From: Schistocerca nitens
Taxonomy: Eukaryota > Arthropoda > Insecta > Orthoptera > Acrididae
Direction: 5' to 3'
NCBI RefSeq assembly: GCF_023898315.1
Contig: NC_064616.1
Span: 536,691,102-536,755,101, forward strand
Length of the DNA stretch: 64,000 nucleotides
Of this stretch, positions 20,193-31,105 are shown one piece after another. The translations under genes and the position numbers were made by a program. Numbering within the stretch: position 1 is the first letter of the stretch; every line of letters starts with the position of its first letter. Below the pieces are notes generated by a model. The model saw nothing but the letters and a program-made list of their open reading frames with translations. It was not told the DNA's origin and ran no database searches.

Positions 20193-21046
20193 ATCACTTT
20201 GTTAGCAACTGACGCTGCAACTACAGCATCAAGTTATGTATTGTTTTTACTATTTGATAATATATGTATAATAAGTTAATATCTGAATGAACACCATCTG
20301 CTTCTCTTTCCTGTATCCACTGAACAACCACACGGCGTGCAAAGGATGTTATGACATTTGGGCTGTTTATCGAATCAAGAAACGAAACACGCGGAGTAGA
20401 GTACCGTCCTCGTCGCCGAGTACCTTGTAACGTTGTACTGACGCAACATCAGAAATAACACCAAAAAAAGTTTCATTCTGCTTCCACATGAAGAGATACA
20501 CAATAACACAGAACGAATAAAGAATGGTACAAAGCCTCATAACTACGGAACAAATCAATATACAGTCTCGTACATGAGTAAGAAAACATAAGTGAGGCCG
20601 AGGACCCGGTGTGTCGTCTGTCCAGGTTGCGAGGCGACCTCTCTAGGATGGCCATGGAGGCACTAGTCTCGCGCGCTGTTTTAATGATGCACGATCCCAC
20701 TACAGGGCTACAACATGAACCAATGTTCATGTAAGGACTCTTAGTTAATTTGAACTTGAGAAGCTGAAAATGTTTATTTTGGACTGGAATACGAATATGA
20801 ATCATCCCTTTCATCGTAATCGACCGTCTCTGGCGGATACAGTTCCATCATCACATTCCTTACCCATTATGGTAAACTCTAGGTCGCCAAGAAAGACACG
20901 TATCAGGGTTGAAATTCTCGTCCAGCACAAGAATATTCAGCACAATGTTTGAAGGCATAGTACGTACGCACCATACTAATGATGGTAAATCATTTCCATT
21001 TTTAATGCTTTTTGTGTGTCGATAAAAAATAATGGTAGGTGCTGAT
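20193..21046. other. Unassigned intergenic stretch
   Basis: No recognisable gene. Short opposing ORFs (20473-20814 -, 20770-20952 +) have no family resemblance I can see. Confidence 0.4.
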
Positions 21047-21420
21047 AGTAGTAGGGAGATGGAGCTCTTGGAGCAATTTTGATATCAAAATGATATGTAA
21101 AATTAATGAAATTGATAAATTAATCATCCCCCGCCCTGACCACCCTCATCCACGAACTCGCCCACCCCCACCTCTGACCACCCCCATCCCCGATGACGTC
21201 ACGTGTTTTTCTCAGCCTGCACATGAGACCCACAGCCCTTCCCCTACCCTCCTCGCCAGCCCCTCCCCCTTCCCTAACCTAGGATATTGGCGCTTGAAAC
21301 TGATGGGAAATGAAGAACAGCAGTGCCATTTCTGGGACTCGAACCCTGAATCATTCTCTAGTGCCATAGCAACTCCTCCACACACCAGGGGGCACGTCAT
21401 TGATATCAATCTGATAGGCT
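21047..21420 (+). repeat. Polinton-type left terminus (solo), related to the copy A end
   Basis: It begins AGTAGTAGGGAG, then a TTTTGATATCAAAATGATAT-type AT block, ATTGATAAATTAATCATCCC, a C-rich block with GATGACGTCACGTG, and a tRNA-like B box (complement of TGGGACTCGAACCCTGA) near 21337-21353. All of this is the inverted order of 13283-12880. No Polinton genes follow it to the right. The six bases before it are GCTGAT. Confidence 0.62.
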
Positions 21421-21639
21421 ATGAAATTAAATTGTTCATGAGAGTCTCTTTGCAAGGCAAGTAATTTTTATTTTCAGTAGTCGGATTACGATCGGCAGGT
21501 AGCTCAAATGGGAATCCAAGGAGGGAAGATGTTCTTTTCGAGGAACACTATTGAGAACTGACATTTGAAGCTGACTGCAGAGCAATTCTTCAGTCCACAC
21601 CATACATTTCGCGCAACGACTTAACTAATGAAAACATGA

Positions 21640-22140
21640 TCGAAGCGACTATGTTACTGTCTCCCTGCATAAAAAGCGGTCTTGGGTCTATAGGCACACA
21701 TGAGTCGCTGATAACGTCACGTTTTGTGGTAGAAATGTTGTCTGTCATTTGGAATCAAGTCTATCTACTCTACCACATACTTCTGTTGGAACCCGTAGAG
21801 ATGTCCTTTAATGATTACAGCCATTGGTTAATCATATTCGTGACATTCTCATATCTCGAAATGGGTCACCTTTCTCGACACTATCTGCTAAGGACCTCAT
21901 ACATCAAAAACCCCAGCGCTGTTTTTTAGACAGTGCCTCTGCATCTTGTAACATTTCCACAGTCCCTGCTCCTCCATCACTGCAGCTTCGTCCATGTGGT
22001 CGTGCCAGTTTAAGTTGGACCTGAATAGAAGTTGGAGAGCGCTGTATATAAGACCTTCTGCATCTCGTGTAGAAATAGGACGAGCTGAGACAATGTGAGA
22101 GGGGCGCGTTTTCATTACTCTGTGGAAACGGGAACATGTT
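21640..22140. repeat. Unassigned dispersed repeat, copy 1
   Basis: It matches 26205-26710 in inverted orientation: shared text includes GCACACATGAGTCGCTGATA, TTTAATGATTACAGCCA, CTCGACAC/CTATCTGCTAAGGA, and AACCCCAGCGCTGTTTTT. The matching frames (21636-21929 + and 26753-26460 -) are long stretches of conserved but probably non-coding sequence. It could be an LTR or an internal part of an old retroelement. Confidence 0.6.
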
Positions 22141-23925
22141 GTCGTAGCTTCAACAACCGTGTACAGTGTGTAAGACTAGCAGCAAACGAGGCTCTCCCCT
22201 GCAACATGAGGTAGTAGAAAAGACAGTAGGTTTAGTTGCAGTGGTGTTTCTTGTTGGGAAAATTAGTAAGACTCTACATCATACATGGCATGGAAGCAGA
22301 ACGAAGATCTTGCTACTGCATTGCAACACATTTCCAAATAACATACAGGTACTGCAGTTCGAACGACATCTGCATCTCTCAAGGTGAACTCATATCTATC
22401 ACCCAGACACTCTCCCATCTCGGTATTTTGTAGCATCCAACAGAGAAAACCTACAAACTGTAAAAACTCCAGTATCATCCGTTACAGAACTGAATAAGAT
22501 ATTACCACATCTCTGTCTTCTCATACATCCGAAACTAATACAGACTCCTTTCTAGCACTGAACATACACGCGGATCCTATTAAATACACAGGTATTGGTT
22601 CATTGGAGTAGATGGCTCATGATCGAAGTCTCTTCCACAGACCCGTGTAGTTTCATCACCTGTACTGTAGGAGGACCATATACAACAGACTATCAATCAC
22701 ACGAGATGGTTCTTGTATTGTTCCTTCATAAGCAGTTTAATACATTGTTTCTTTCGGTTGTAACACACCCAATCAGTGTAGAACGCCATACACTTTGTTC
22801 TTTCTACCATGACTTAGAGGTTCGTGTCAGCTGTTGCTAAACCCTAAACCGACATTTACACCTCTGGCTCTTACAGAAAGCTGAACATCGCATATAACCG
22901 CGTGTTCTGTGTGGGATTTCTGGCTCTGCCTACATGCGTCCTGTTTCGACGCATTCCTCTAGACGAACGAAGATTTATGCAACGAACTCCATTCCCCTGC
23001 GCATCTTGGCCACAAAATCGAGTCTTCAGTTTCTTAACTACGGTGATTCTACGTTAGCGACAGGCGTTGGTGAGGTACTACAATCCCCATGTATACATCG
23101 GCTTGACATATGTTTTGCTTATGGAGTTGGTGGTGGCATGACGTGTAATTTCACATGTCAAACACCGCTGCTACGTGTTTGTCTCTTTCTTTGTAAGAGG
23201 CTTTCTCCGTTGCTAAGGATGGTTTTATACAGGACTGATGCGAGCATAGTATAATTTCGGAACCGTGACTTGATGTGAATAGTGGGGGCTATACAGCTCT
23301 AGAAACCTATATTGTACATGTATTACAAGGAATCGATGTTTTAAGGAAGTAGTTTGTCATTTTACAGCTTAGCACAATAGTTTATCCTAGAGAAACCTAC
23401 AAGGAGATTGTATGTCATACGCTGGAAATATCTTTCTTAGATTGAGGTAGTAACAGCGCTGCATTCCTTACGACCAACAAGTCCAAAACTGCAACGATCT
23501 AACGTTATAGCTTGTTGTAAGTGCAGAACCTTGTGGCCTTAGGAGTGCATGTGTTTATGTCTTCTCTTGCCAATACCTTCTTGGTAATGACCCCAGACAC
23601 TAGAGCAATACTTTAGAATTGGTAGCGCATTCTATTTACGTAAAATGCTGCAAACTCCATCCATCTGGATCTCTATCATGCGTAAAAAGCACCCGTTTCT
23701 TGGTGCTAACTGTGTTATGTCGTCACAACAGATTCATATCTACTACACACCGATAAGAGGTGCTAACCTACTCGACATTCGCGCATCTGGAGAGATCTTG
23801 TGTTCTTGGATGGGTGCGGGACAGCAGTTACAGCCTCTGTTCGCACTGTTCCTACAAGAAATATGAAATGTAGTGGTCTACTTCTTGTCAACTGCAAATT
23901 AAATCGCTGCCAGTGTTGCAGGGAG
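22141..23925. other. Unassigned stretch, no gene recognised
   Basis: Several ORFs of 60-106 codons overlap in both strands without conserved motifs. Parts may extend the repeat at 21640-22140. I see no RNA gene, promoter or terminal repeats here. Confidence 0.4.
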
Positions 23926-24332
23926 CATTACAAATGGCTCTGTGAATTATGGGACTTAACAAAAATGTTCAAATGTGTGTGAAATCTTATGGGACTTAAC
24001 TGCTAAGGTCGTCAGTCGCTGAGCTTACACACTACGTAACCTAAATTATCCTAAGACAGACACACACACCCATGCCGAGGGAGGACTCGAACTTCCGCCA
24101 GGACCAGCCGCACAGTCCATGACTGCAGCGCCTTTGACCGCTCGGCTAATCCCGCGCGGCTGAGACTTAACATCTGAGGTCATGAGACCCCTAGAGCTCA
24201 GAACTACGTAAACCTAACTAACGTAAGGACATTACACACATCCATGCCCGAGGCAGGATTCGAACTTGCGACCGTAGCAGTCGTGCGGTTCCGGACTGAA
24301 GCGCCTAGAACCATGTGGCCACCATGACCGCC
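23926..24332 (-). repeat. tRNA-headed SINE interrupted by a second SINE
   Basis: The outer SINE (about 23926-23960 and 24162-24332) is of the common family and ends in ATGTGGCCACCATGACCG. An inner, distinct tRNA-related SINE (about 23961-24161) reads AAATGTTCAAATGTGTGTGA through CCATGCCGAGGGAGGACTCG to TCCCGCGCGGCT. GACTTAAC is duplicated at both junctions (about 23951 and 24164), so the inner SINE inserted later. Confidence 0.88.
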
Positions 24333-24800
24333 GCATGGACCGTTAGTCAAACACAATGCGAGGAAATATTTTGCTCTAACTTTATACTAAGAATGTGAGA
24401 ATACGCTGTGACTCCCATCCACATAGAAAAAGATCGTAAATTACGCAATATGATCGAGGTGCTAGAGATATATATGTCGCTGTCTTGTATACTTTGGTAT
24501 ATGTTTGAGAATTAACAACGAATGAACGTACTGCACGGTCACCTATTTACACTCGCAGTGGTACTAGCAGAGTAGTGGATGGGCTGTTTAGCGATGATAC
24601 AGAAACTGGTAAGCATGCTGCCGCTTCATTGGTCGGTTTTAAAATTACGATAAAATTGATAAAGTTGATCGCACTATCAACTATGATACTTATTATTACA
24701 GTCCATCTATGGTGTCTTTTCCATCCAAACCGTCCACTGGTATGCTGTTGATTACCACATAAAGATTGACTAACATCACTCGTTTGAGATGGAGAAAGAG
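24333..24800. other. Unassigned stretch
   Basis: No gene seen; the minus-strand ORF 24900-24547 is mostly SINE plus flanking sequence. Confidence 0.4.
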
Positions 24801-24812
24801 TCTTGGTGGAGG

Positions 24813-25013
24813 CCCAGCCGAGTGGCTGAGCGGCTCTAGCCACTTCAGTCTGCAACGGCGCGACTGCTACGGTCTCAGGTTCGAATTCTGCCTCGGGCAT
24901 GGATGTGTGTGATGCCCTTAGGATGGTAAGGTTTAAGTAGTTCTAAGTTCTATGGGACTGATGACCTCAGAAGTTAAGTCCCATAGTGCTCGGAGCCATT
25001 GGAACCATTTTGT
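24813..25013 (+). repeat. tRNA-headed SINE
   Basis: GGCCCAGCCGAGTGGCTGAG through TCGAATTCTGCCTCGGGCA to GCTCGGAGCCATTGGAACC. TCTTGGTGGAGG duplications flank it (about 24801 and 25014). Confidence 0.92.
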
Positions 25014-25117
25014 TTCTTGGTGGAGGGTGGAAACACCTTCCGGGGATGACTAACACCAAAGCAGTGATCACGTGCATGGCAGCAATATGAGGAATCAATG
25101 ACACGTAACACAACGCC

Positions 25118-25516
25118 TTGAGCTATACCATAACTGTGAATGATGCATTTAAATGTAGAGGTTGTCAGTCACCTTTGGACAGCAGTTTAAAAACGCTCCA
25201 CAAAACTTCAAAACTACTCCAGTTTCCTTATGTCGTGACTGTCTTTTATTTCAATTACCCAGTGTGTGGGCGTGTTGTGGGAACAGCACCACCAACGTGC
25301 AATGTCTACTTTTCTGAGGGAGCCAATGGACCAAAACGTGTTAATGTCAGTTTAGAACTTGACACAGATGTCGAAGTAGTGACGGAAAAAAAATTTAATG
25401 TGTGGCAGTGTACAAAGCGCGTTACAGGAGAAAAAGCGGTGTATCAAGCAAAGAAACAGGGACCCTCTCTTGCAATGGATAATCTGAGGAAGATGGTCCT
25501 CATACAGTGCAGGTGA
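25118..25516 (+). CDS. Orphan ORF, 132 codons, function unknown
   Basis: An open frame of 132 codons encodes a protein with CRGCQSPL near residue 13 (CxxC), a mixed beta-like centre (FPYVVTVFYFNYPVCGRVVG) and a basic end. The composition looks protein-like and the flanks are not part of a recognised element, but I do not recognise a family and see no partner copy. It might be one exon of a host gene or a fragment of a mobile element. No promoter or splice signals were established. Confidence 0.3.
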   Translation: MSYTITVNDAFKCRGCQSPLDSSLKTLHKTSKLLQFPYVVTVFYFNYPVCGRVVGTAPPTCNVYFSEGANGPKRVNVSLELDTDVEVVTEKKFNVWQCTKRVTGEKAVYQAKKQGPSLAMDNLRKMVLIQCR

Positions 25517-26040
25517 TGAAACTTTGCAATGGTCTGTGTAAGCGACGTCAATCACTGGCCACCTGCTCCAAAGGATAAATACCTGTATATTTTATAGGAT
25601 CGCAGCACGTGCTCGATACGGGCTTCAGATAGTGTTTTTTTCGATATATCTGATGACAGAGCTGCGGTAAAAATCTATCAGATGAAGTTAGCGGACCTTA
25701 TATAGTTCGTAATTTTTCTTTGTTGGATGGTACAGAATAACGATGATAGAATGTTTGAGGGATAGACGTGAATGGAACCTGAGGGACATGGATCTGCTTC
25801 AGACTGCAGTACCTGTATGATGTCGAGTATTCCTAATTTTCCCGATAAGGAACACCACTGTTACTGTATGTTCTATGATACTGCGTCGTGCTACTAAGAG
25901 CAAGCTTCGTTTGGCGCTAACCTTACGCATCATAGACAGTTGGCAGAGCTACGGCATGTGCCCATTTCCACCGAGTGGTGAAAACACGGTTCTTTAGCAT
26001 TAACTCAGCTCACTCTGTTTCTAAATAGGTTGCAGAATTT
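25517..26040. other. Unassigned stretch
   Basis: No gene recognised. The part near 25950-26040 (GAGTGGTGAAAACACGG...ACTCAGCTCACTCTGTTTCT) resembles 26235-26300, so it may be a third, more decayed piece of the 21640/26205 repeat. Confidence 0.4.
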
Positions 26041-26149
26041 GGCAGGTATAGGTGTGTGTTCCAGTACATTGTCCCATATCGATGGTGTCATTCTCATCCC
26101 AAGCGTCGTCTGAGTACGCCGTTGATTACCAACTAATGATTGTCTGCCG

Positions 26150-26212
26150 GCCGGAGTGGCCGAGCGGTTTTAGGCGCTGCAGTCTGGAACTGCGCGACCA
26201 CTGGCTTGGAGC
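26150..26212 (+). repeat. tRNA-headed SINE, head only
   Basis: GCCGGCCGGAGTGGCCGAGCG to GGAACTGCGCGACCACTGGC; the body is missing. Confidence 0.8.
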
Positions 26213-26710
26213 CATTTTGAGCAACATGTTCCCGTTTCATCCCGAGTGGTCAAAACGGGCTCCTCTCACATTGACTCAGCTCGTCCTGTTTCTCCACGAG
26301 ATGCAGAATGTCTTAGATGCAGTGCTCTCCGAATTCAGTTCAAGTCTGACTTAAATTGGGATGATCACTTGGATAAAGCTGCAGGGGTGGTGGAGCAGAG
26401 GCTACGGGATACTTAAAAATGCAGAGGGACCGTCTAAAAACAGCGTTGGGGTTTTTGATTTATGGGATCCTTAGCAGATAGGGTCGAGAAAGGTGACTCG
26501 TTTCGAGATGTGAAAATGTCAAGAATATGATTGACCAGTGGCTGTAATCATTAAAGGACATGTCTACAGAATCCAGCACAAGTATATGGTAGAATGGATA
26601 GACTTGATTCCAAATCACAGACAGCGTACCTCCCAGAAAGTGTGGCATTATCAGCGACTCGTGTGTGCCTCTAGACTTAAGACAGCTTTTTTTTGCAAGC
26701 ATAGACGCTA
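26205..26710. repeat. Unassigned dispersed repeat, copy 2 (inverted relative to 21640)
   Basis: See 21640-22140. The homologous order runs in reverse: GAGTGGTCAAAACGGGCTCC, ACTCAGCTCGTCCTG, AACAGCGTTGGGGTTTTTGA, CCTTAGCAGATAG, GTGGCTGTAATCATTAAAGG, GCACACACGAGTCGCTGATA-type text. A SINE head lies at its left edge. Confidence 0.6.
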
Positions 26711-26943
26711 AGATCGTGTTGTTAATAGCATAGTCATTAATTTTAAAGTTCAAACTTGCTAACTAACATCGTCATTACGCGTCTAATTATGGCGACCGAC
26801 AGTGAAGATCGTTGCCATGAGCGAATCTCCGTCAGGTAAAAAAAGAAATGCTTGATTAGCAATGGCTATTGGTGCTGGGTGTGAATACAGTTCCAAAAGA
26901 AAAGCATTCACCACACCATTTAAACTTCAAAAATATGCAAGTG

Positions 26944-28440
26944 AGTAGCGGGACAAAGTATGTGTCACCCCACTCTCCATTGATGCCAAATTTATTCAAG
27001 ATATCAACGATGACATCATCCAAAATGGAGGCATGTATACTTCGCAACAGCACATGACATCATCCAAGATGGCGGCTTTTGGCGGGAAAATAGACCAATT
27101 GTGCTATGTCCACTAACCTAACCTCCAGACAAAAATGGCGGGAAATTTTAATTTTTGCGGGAAAATAGACCAACTGGGCTACGTCCACTAACCAAAGCCT
27201 CCAGAAAAAATAGGCACGAAATTCAAATTCCAACAGGATAATGCATGCAAAACCGTACTTGTCTTTTATTGTTATTTATCATTTATTATTATTATTATTC
27301 GCCTGCCTCCACTAACATAGAATGAAGATGTTCGATTTCCGTGGTCAGAAAACTATTTCCTTTACACCCACAACAAAAGTCTGTCCCAGTTTCAAATTCC
27401 AACACTATAATCTATCACACGTACGAAATAGCCCCATTCGCAACCACTTAGATTTTTTTCACTGCTAACCCATCAAAATCACGTCAAATAATAATAATAA
27501 TAATAAATTGCTCTTGTACCGACGTAAGTCACCTCCTATGAATTGGCAGGAAAAGTTAATGGAAGTCTTTATTTGAGTAAGTACGGTCATCACTTGTTCT
27601 CCATCTCACTTAGAACACACATTTTGGAGATGGCAGCTGCACCCAGGGCGCTCACCATGACGTTCACACAAGAACTGGTTTAGTTGAAATCGTCGCCAGC
27701 AGAGGGACCTACTCCTACCCGCTACGGTCGCCGCCTGTAAGGGAGCGACCGCGTATCCCCACGTCACGGCCGGCCCAGCGCTCTAGTCAACAACAACAAC
27801 ATATTTTCCCAGACAGGGGGGGTCTACCCCCAGCCTAAAGCAACGCATTGAAACCTGCAGATATCTATGAAAGAAAGAAAGCCATGCCACATGTTTCCCG
27901 CAAATTTTCTTTCTGCAGGACACGTTGCACCCTGTCCATATCCATCTCACGACCGCCCTTGTAAAAGCTTGTTTTTCTCAGAGATGCTGTCTACACGTTT
28001 TACGCCAAAATTGTTTTTCCCAAACTAGTTAGGACCTGCCAAGACCAACCGTTCACCATCTACCACGTATATTTCTCGGACAAAGAGCACACTGCCACGC
28101 TTTTCGCGGGAAAAGCTATTTCCTTCCACAACAGCATGTGTGTTCGGCCCTAACTTAACTGATCACCCTAAGCTCATTATCCAAACAATATCCTTCCATT
28201 ACCAACACAATTCTGTACACGTGACCGATCGCGCGTCCCTAGTCACATGTGTTACCAATTTAATTTAACACAAATTGCCCATCACTACTTAATTGAATCG
28301 GCCAATTAATTAACCTCTCTCATCCGAAAATGCAAAGTCCGCATCGACCTCTAATAATTTTCCGTCCACCTGGACTTTGAATAAAATAGTTAAACTCTCT
28401 ACCGACCACTACGTCCCCTTAATGATCCATGTTCATTCGC
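26944..28440 (+). repeat. Left terminal region, copy B
   Basis: It starts AGTAGCGGGACAAAG. The first 300 bases hold degenerate units built on CATCCAAGATGGCGGC, TTTTGGCGGGAAAATAGACCAA and TCCACTAACCTAACC. A (ATT)n run (27283-27300) and a GC-rich block (27690-27780) follow. Its counterpart is 43510-42000. ORFs here (for example 28453-28734) are conserved between copies but not in a protein-like way. Confidence 0.75.
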
Positions 28441-29197
28441 TAACATATACTAATGAGTACTCCACTTCTAGCAAACAAAACCACTAACCTAAGTCACCTC
28501 TGCCTCTCTCTCTCGTGCCACGAGCCAGAGCCTGCCCACGTCACAGTCTCCGCCTTTATACTCTTGTCCGGCATACTCCTCTGTAAATATTCTAACTATG
28601 AACGGAATACTGTTGTTCAATTCACGCAATCTAGGACATGGCCAGAGCACGCCTTCAAGTACCTAAGCCGAGAACACAGCTCATCCCCACATGTAGTTAA
28701 CCGCAAAATACTGCAATCCATCGAGAGCTCGTAGCTACTCTCTTCCGCAAGTCGAACCCGAAGTTTGCAGCTCAAATCCACATCTACACAAAATAAGAAC
28801 TCAACAAAATTCTATATATCTGCTCGCAAATACCTAACATTCTCTTTACCAAGAGAAATAAATAGCTAACAATATTCACCTCCAAAAACATTTCCTTCAG
28901 CACCATTCTCAATATCATCAACATCCATTTACACCCATATAACATACATTTAATAATAAATCACCCATCCTAACACACTTTATGATCTCAAATCCTCAAG
29001 TCACTCTCCATTCTAAATACGATCAATTATTTTTTGATAACTTTATAAAATGCTCAGCTCTCCCCTATGTCCTGGAAGCATCTGCGTAGTTCAGCTTTCA
29101 GCCACCAGAGTTGCTAGTGAACTCATTCACCACCAACACAGAATCCTCAACCCCCATTCGTTCATCCTAAAATCACATGATACTACGTCATCACACT

Positions 29198-29232
29198 TAT
29201 ATAAGGAGTCACCCCCTGCTCATCTTTCTCAC
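29198..29232 (+). promoter_or_regulatory. Core promoter of the polB gene, copy B
   Basis: TATATAAG at 29198-29205 is followed about 33 bases later by CTCACAAG, a plausible initiator, and the ATG is at 29289. The same boxes are conserved in copy C (41171-41161 for the TATA box), so this is probably the real promoter. Confidence 0.6.
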
Positions 29233-29361
29233 AAGTACGTTGTCTCCCGCATCATTGGTTTTTTTTTTGTTTCTCACTGCTAAATAAGATGAAGAGAGCT
29301 ATCTCAACCAGCATGCCCTCATCAGCCAAGAGGTCCAGGGTCCACAATACGCCATTACTGA

Positions 29362-30226
29362 GTAAGAAAATAATTTCTATTTTTTCATTATCCATTTTCC
29401 TGTATATCTTATCTATTCTCCTTATTAATTATATATCTCGTTGTTATAGTGGATCTCCCACATTTTATCCTCGATTGTGAGGAACGGACTGGAGTGGAAC
29501 AGGCTCCACAGCCCCAGCCTCCTGTGCTCGCCGGACAGCCGGACTTGCCTTGTGAGTATAATTTTAATTCTAGCCTGTTCATCGTTTATATTAACCATTT
29601 AAAAATTTGTTTTCTTATTTCGTACTTGTCATTTTTTTCTTTGTTTCTAGATCACTTAAGGCAATTCCAGCTAGAGTTAGAAGCAGAGCTCGGGGCTTTC
29701 CCACGTAGCCCCCTACATAATTGGGTTCAGCCCCCAGCTCTAGAACACCGCCACTCACGTGAGTATACTGAAAAATAAATCGTGTTTCACTCTAGCTATC
29801 CTTTTTCTCAAAATAACTAAAAGTTTTATCTAGTTCTGTTACAGGAAACCCGATTGATGATCTTATGGCCGTTTATCGTGAGATGAAGGTCATTCAACGG
29901 CAATTAGAGCAACAACAACAACAGCTGACTCGCAAGTTTTTTTTTTTTATGAAAACCTATCTCTAACAATAATATTAATATACTAATTTCTTTTTCTCTA
30001 ACAATCCTATGTATAAAATATATTATTTGTTCTTGATGATTATACACAATTAATGGATGATGGGTTCCATGAACTTTTTGAAGGGGCCGTAGACTGCCGC
30101 GATGCGTTGCTCACGCCGTGGAGTCAGTGCCAAAAAGGTAATTAGCTGCTCTAATTATAACCATGTGTGTGATTGTTGGATTTCACGTATATGTATACAT
30201 TGTACTTATTTACCTTATCTGTACAG
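29362..30226 (+). other. Five introns of the polB gene, copy B
   Basis: Introns: 29362-29449 (GTAAGA...TTATAG), 29552-29650 (GTGAGT...TTCTAG), 29759-29844 (GTGAGT...TTACAG), 29932 to about 30035 (GCAAGT...; acceptor AG absent here, present in copy C) and 30138-30226 (GTAATT...TGTACAG). All are 86-104 bases and AT-rich with pyrimidine-rich ends, typical of insect spliceosomal introns. In copy C the first two donors read TTAAG and ATGAGT instead. Confidence 0.75.
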
Positions 30227-30884
30227 AGATCGACTCTCAGCTCGCGATTGCGCGGGTGCCTCTCGCGGCGGCTAAACCAGGCGGTCAGCATCGCCCCCGG
30301 AGACGTGCTTCGCCGGTCAAATAGCCCATGGTCGCTGCGCGCGCGGCTCCTGCCTCTGTCAAGGCCATGGAAGTAGTGCCTGACCGCTTGTTCGCTACGA
30401 CTCACCCCAGTCCACCACGTCCGTCACCCATCGCACGGGAAGCGGCCATTACCGCGGCTATCAACGTCACAGAGCCCGCCCCCGGCTGCTCTCACTGGGG
30501 ACGCCCGCTGGTCCCTCACAGCGGCCACCATGTGCTTCACCTGCATCGTGCGAGGTACAGCACACCTCACCTAGTTATAGCTCTAGTATTAGTGATTCTG
30601 TGACTAGTGGCAGTTCTCTCTCCCGCACTTTTAGTAAAGTAGATCAGGTCGGTGACACCATACCTCAGTTACAGTACTTGGCGATTCCCGACGACTTTGA
30701 GGAGTGGATGTCGGTCACTAGGATCGAAAACCATCAGGGCGGTACTGCATTCCTGTTGGATTTTTAAACACGTGCCTCCCTGTCCTGGAAACTGAGCTCC
30801 TCAAGGTTGTCCATAATCCGTATTATCCTGCCGTTAAGTGCAGTGCAGTGCTCTGCACTGTGTTATCGCACCCCCCTCCAAAAA

Positions 30885-31105
30885 ATGGTTCAAATGGCTC
30901 TGAGCACTATGGGACTCAACTGCTGTGGTCATAAGTCCCCTAGAACTTAGAACTACTTAAACCTAACTAACCTAAGGACAGCACACAACACCCAGCCGTC
31001 ACGAGGCAGAGAAAATCCCTGACCCCGCCGGGAATCGAACCCAGGAACCTGGGCGTGGGAAGCGAGAACGCTATCGCACGACCACGAGATGCGGGCGCAC
31101 CCCCC
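30885..31105 (-). repeat. SINE with a different tRNA head, in polB copy B
   Basis: The body is the common one (GGTTCAAATGGCTCTGAGCAC to AACCTAAGGACAGCACACA). The head, read on the - strand, is GCATCTCGTGGTCGTGCGATAG ... GGGTTCGATTCCCGGCGGGGTCAGGG, a different tRNA-like sequence. Copy C lacks it at the equivalent site (about 39480-39490), where the sequence runs through GCACCCC uninterrupted. The flanks read GCACCCCCC-type text on both sides. Confidence 0.88.

Noticed and set aside
13284..21046. The block between the copy A right end and the 21047 end as one inserted Polinton
   Set aside because: The two ends point outward from this block, and the adjacent hexamers (CATGGT, GCTGAT) do not match.
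28453..28734. ORF conserved between copy B (28453-28734) and copy C (41989-41675)
   Set aside because: The similarity follows from the overall inverted duplication; it lies upstream of the TATA box and shows no protein-like constraint.
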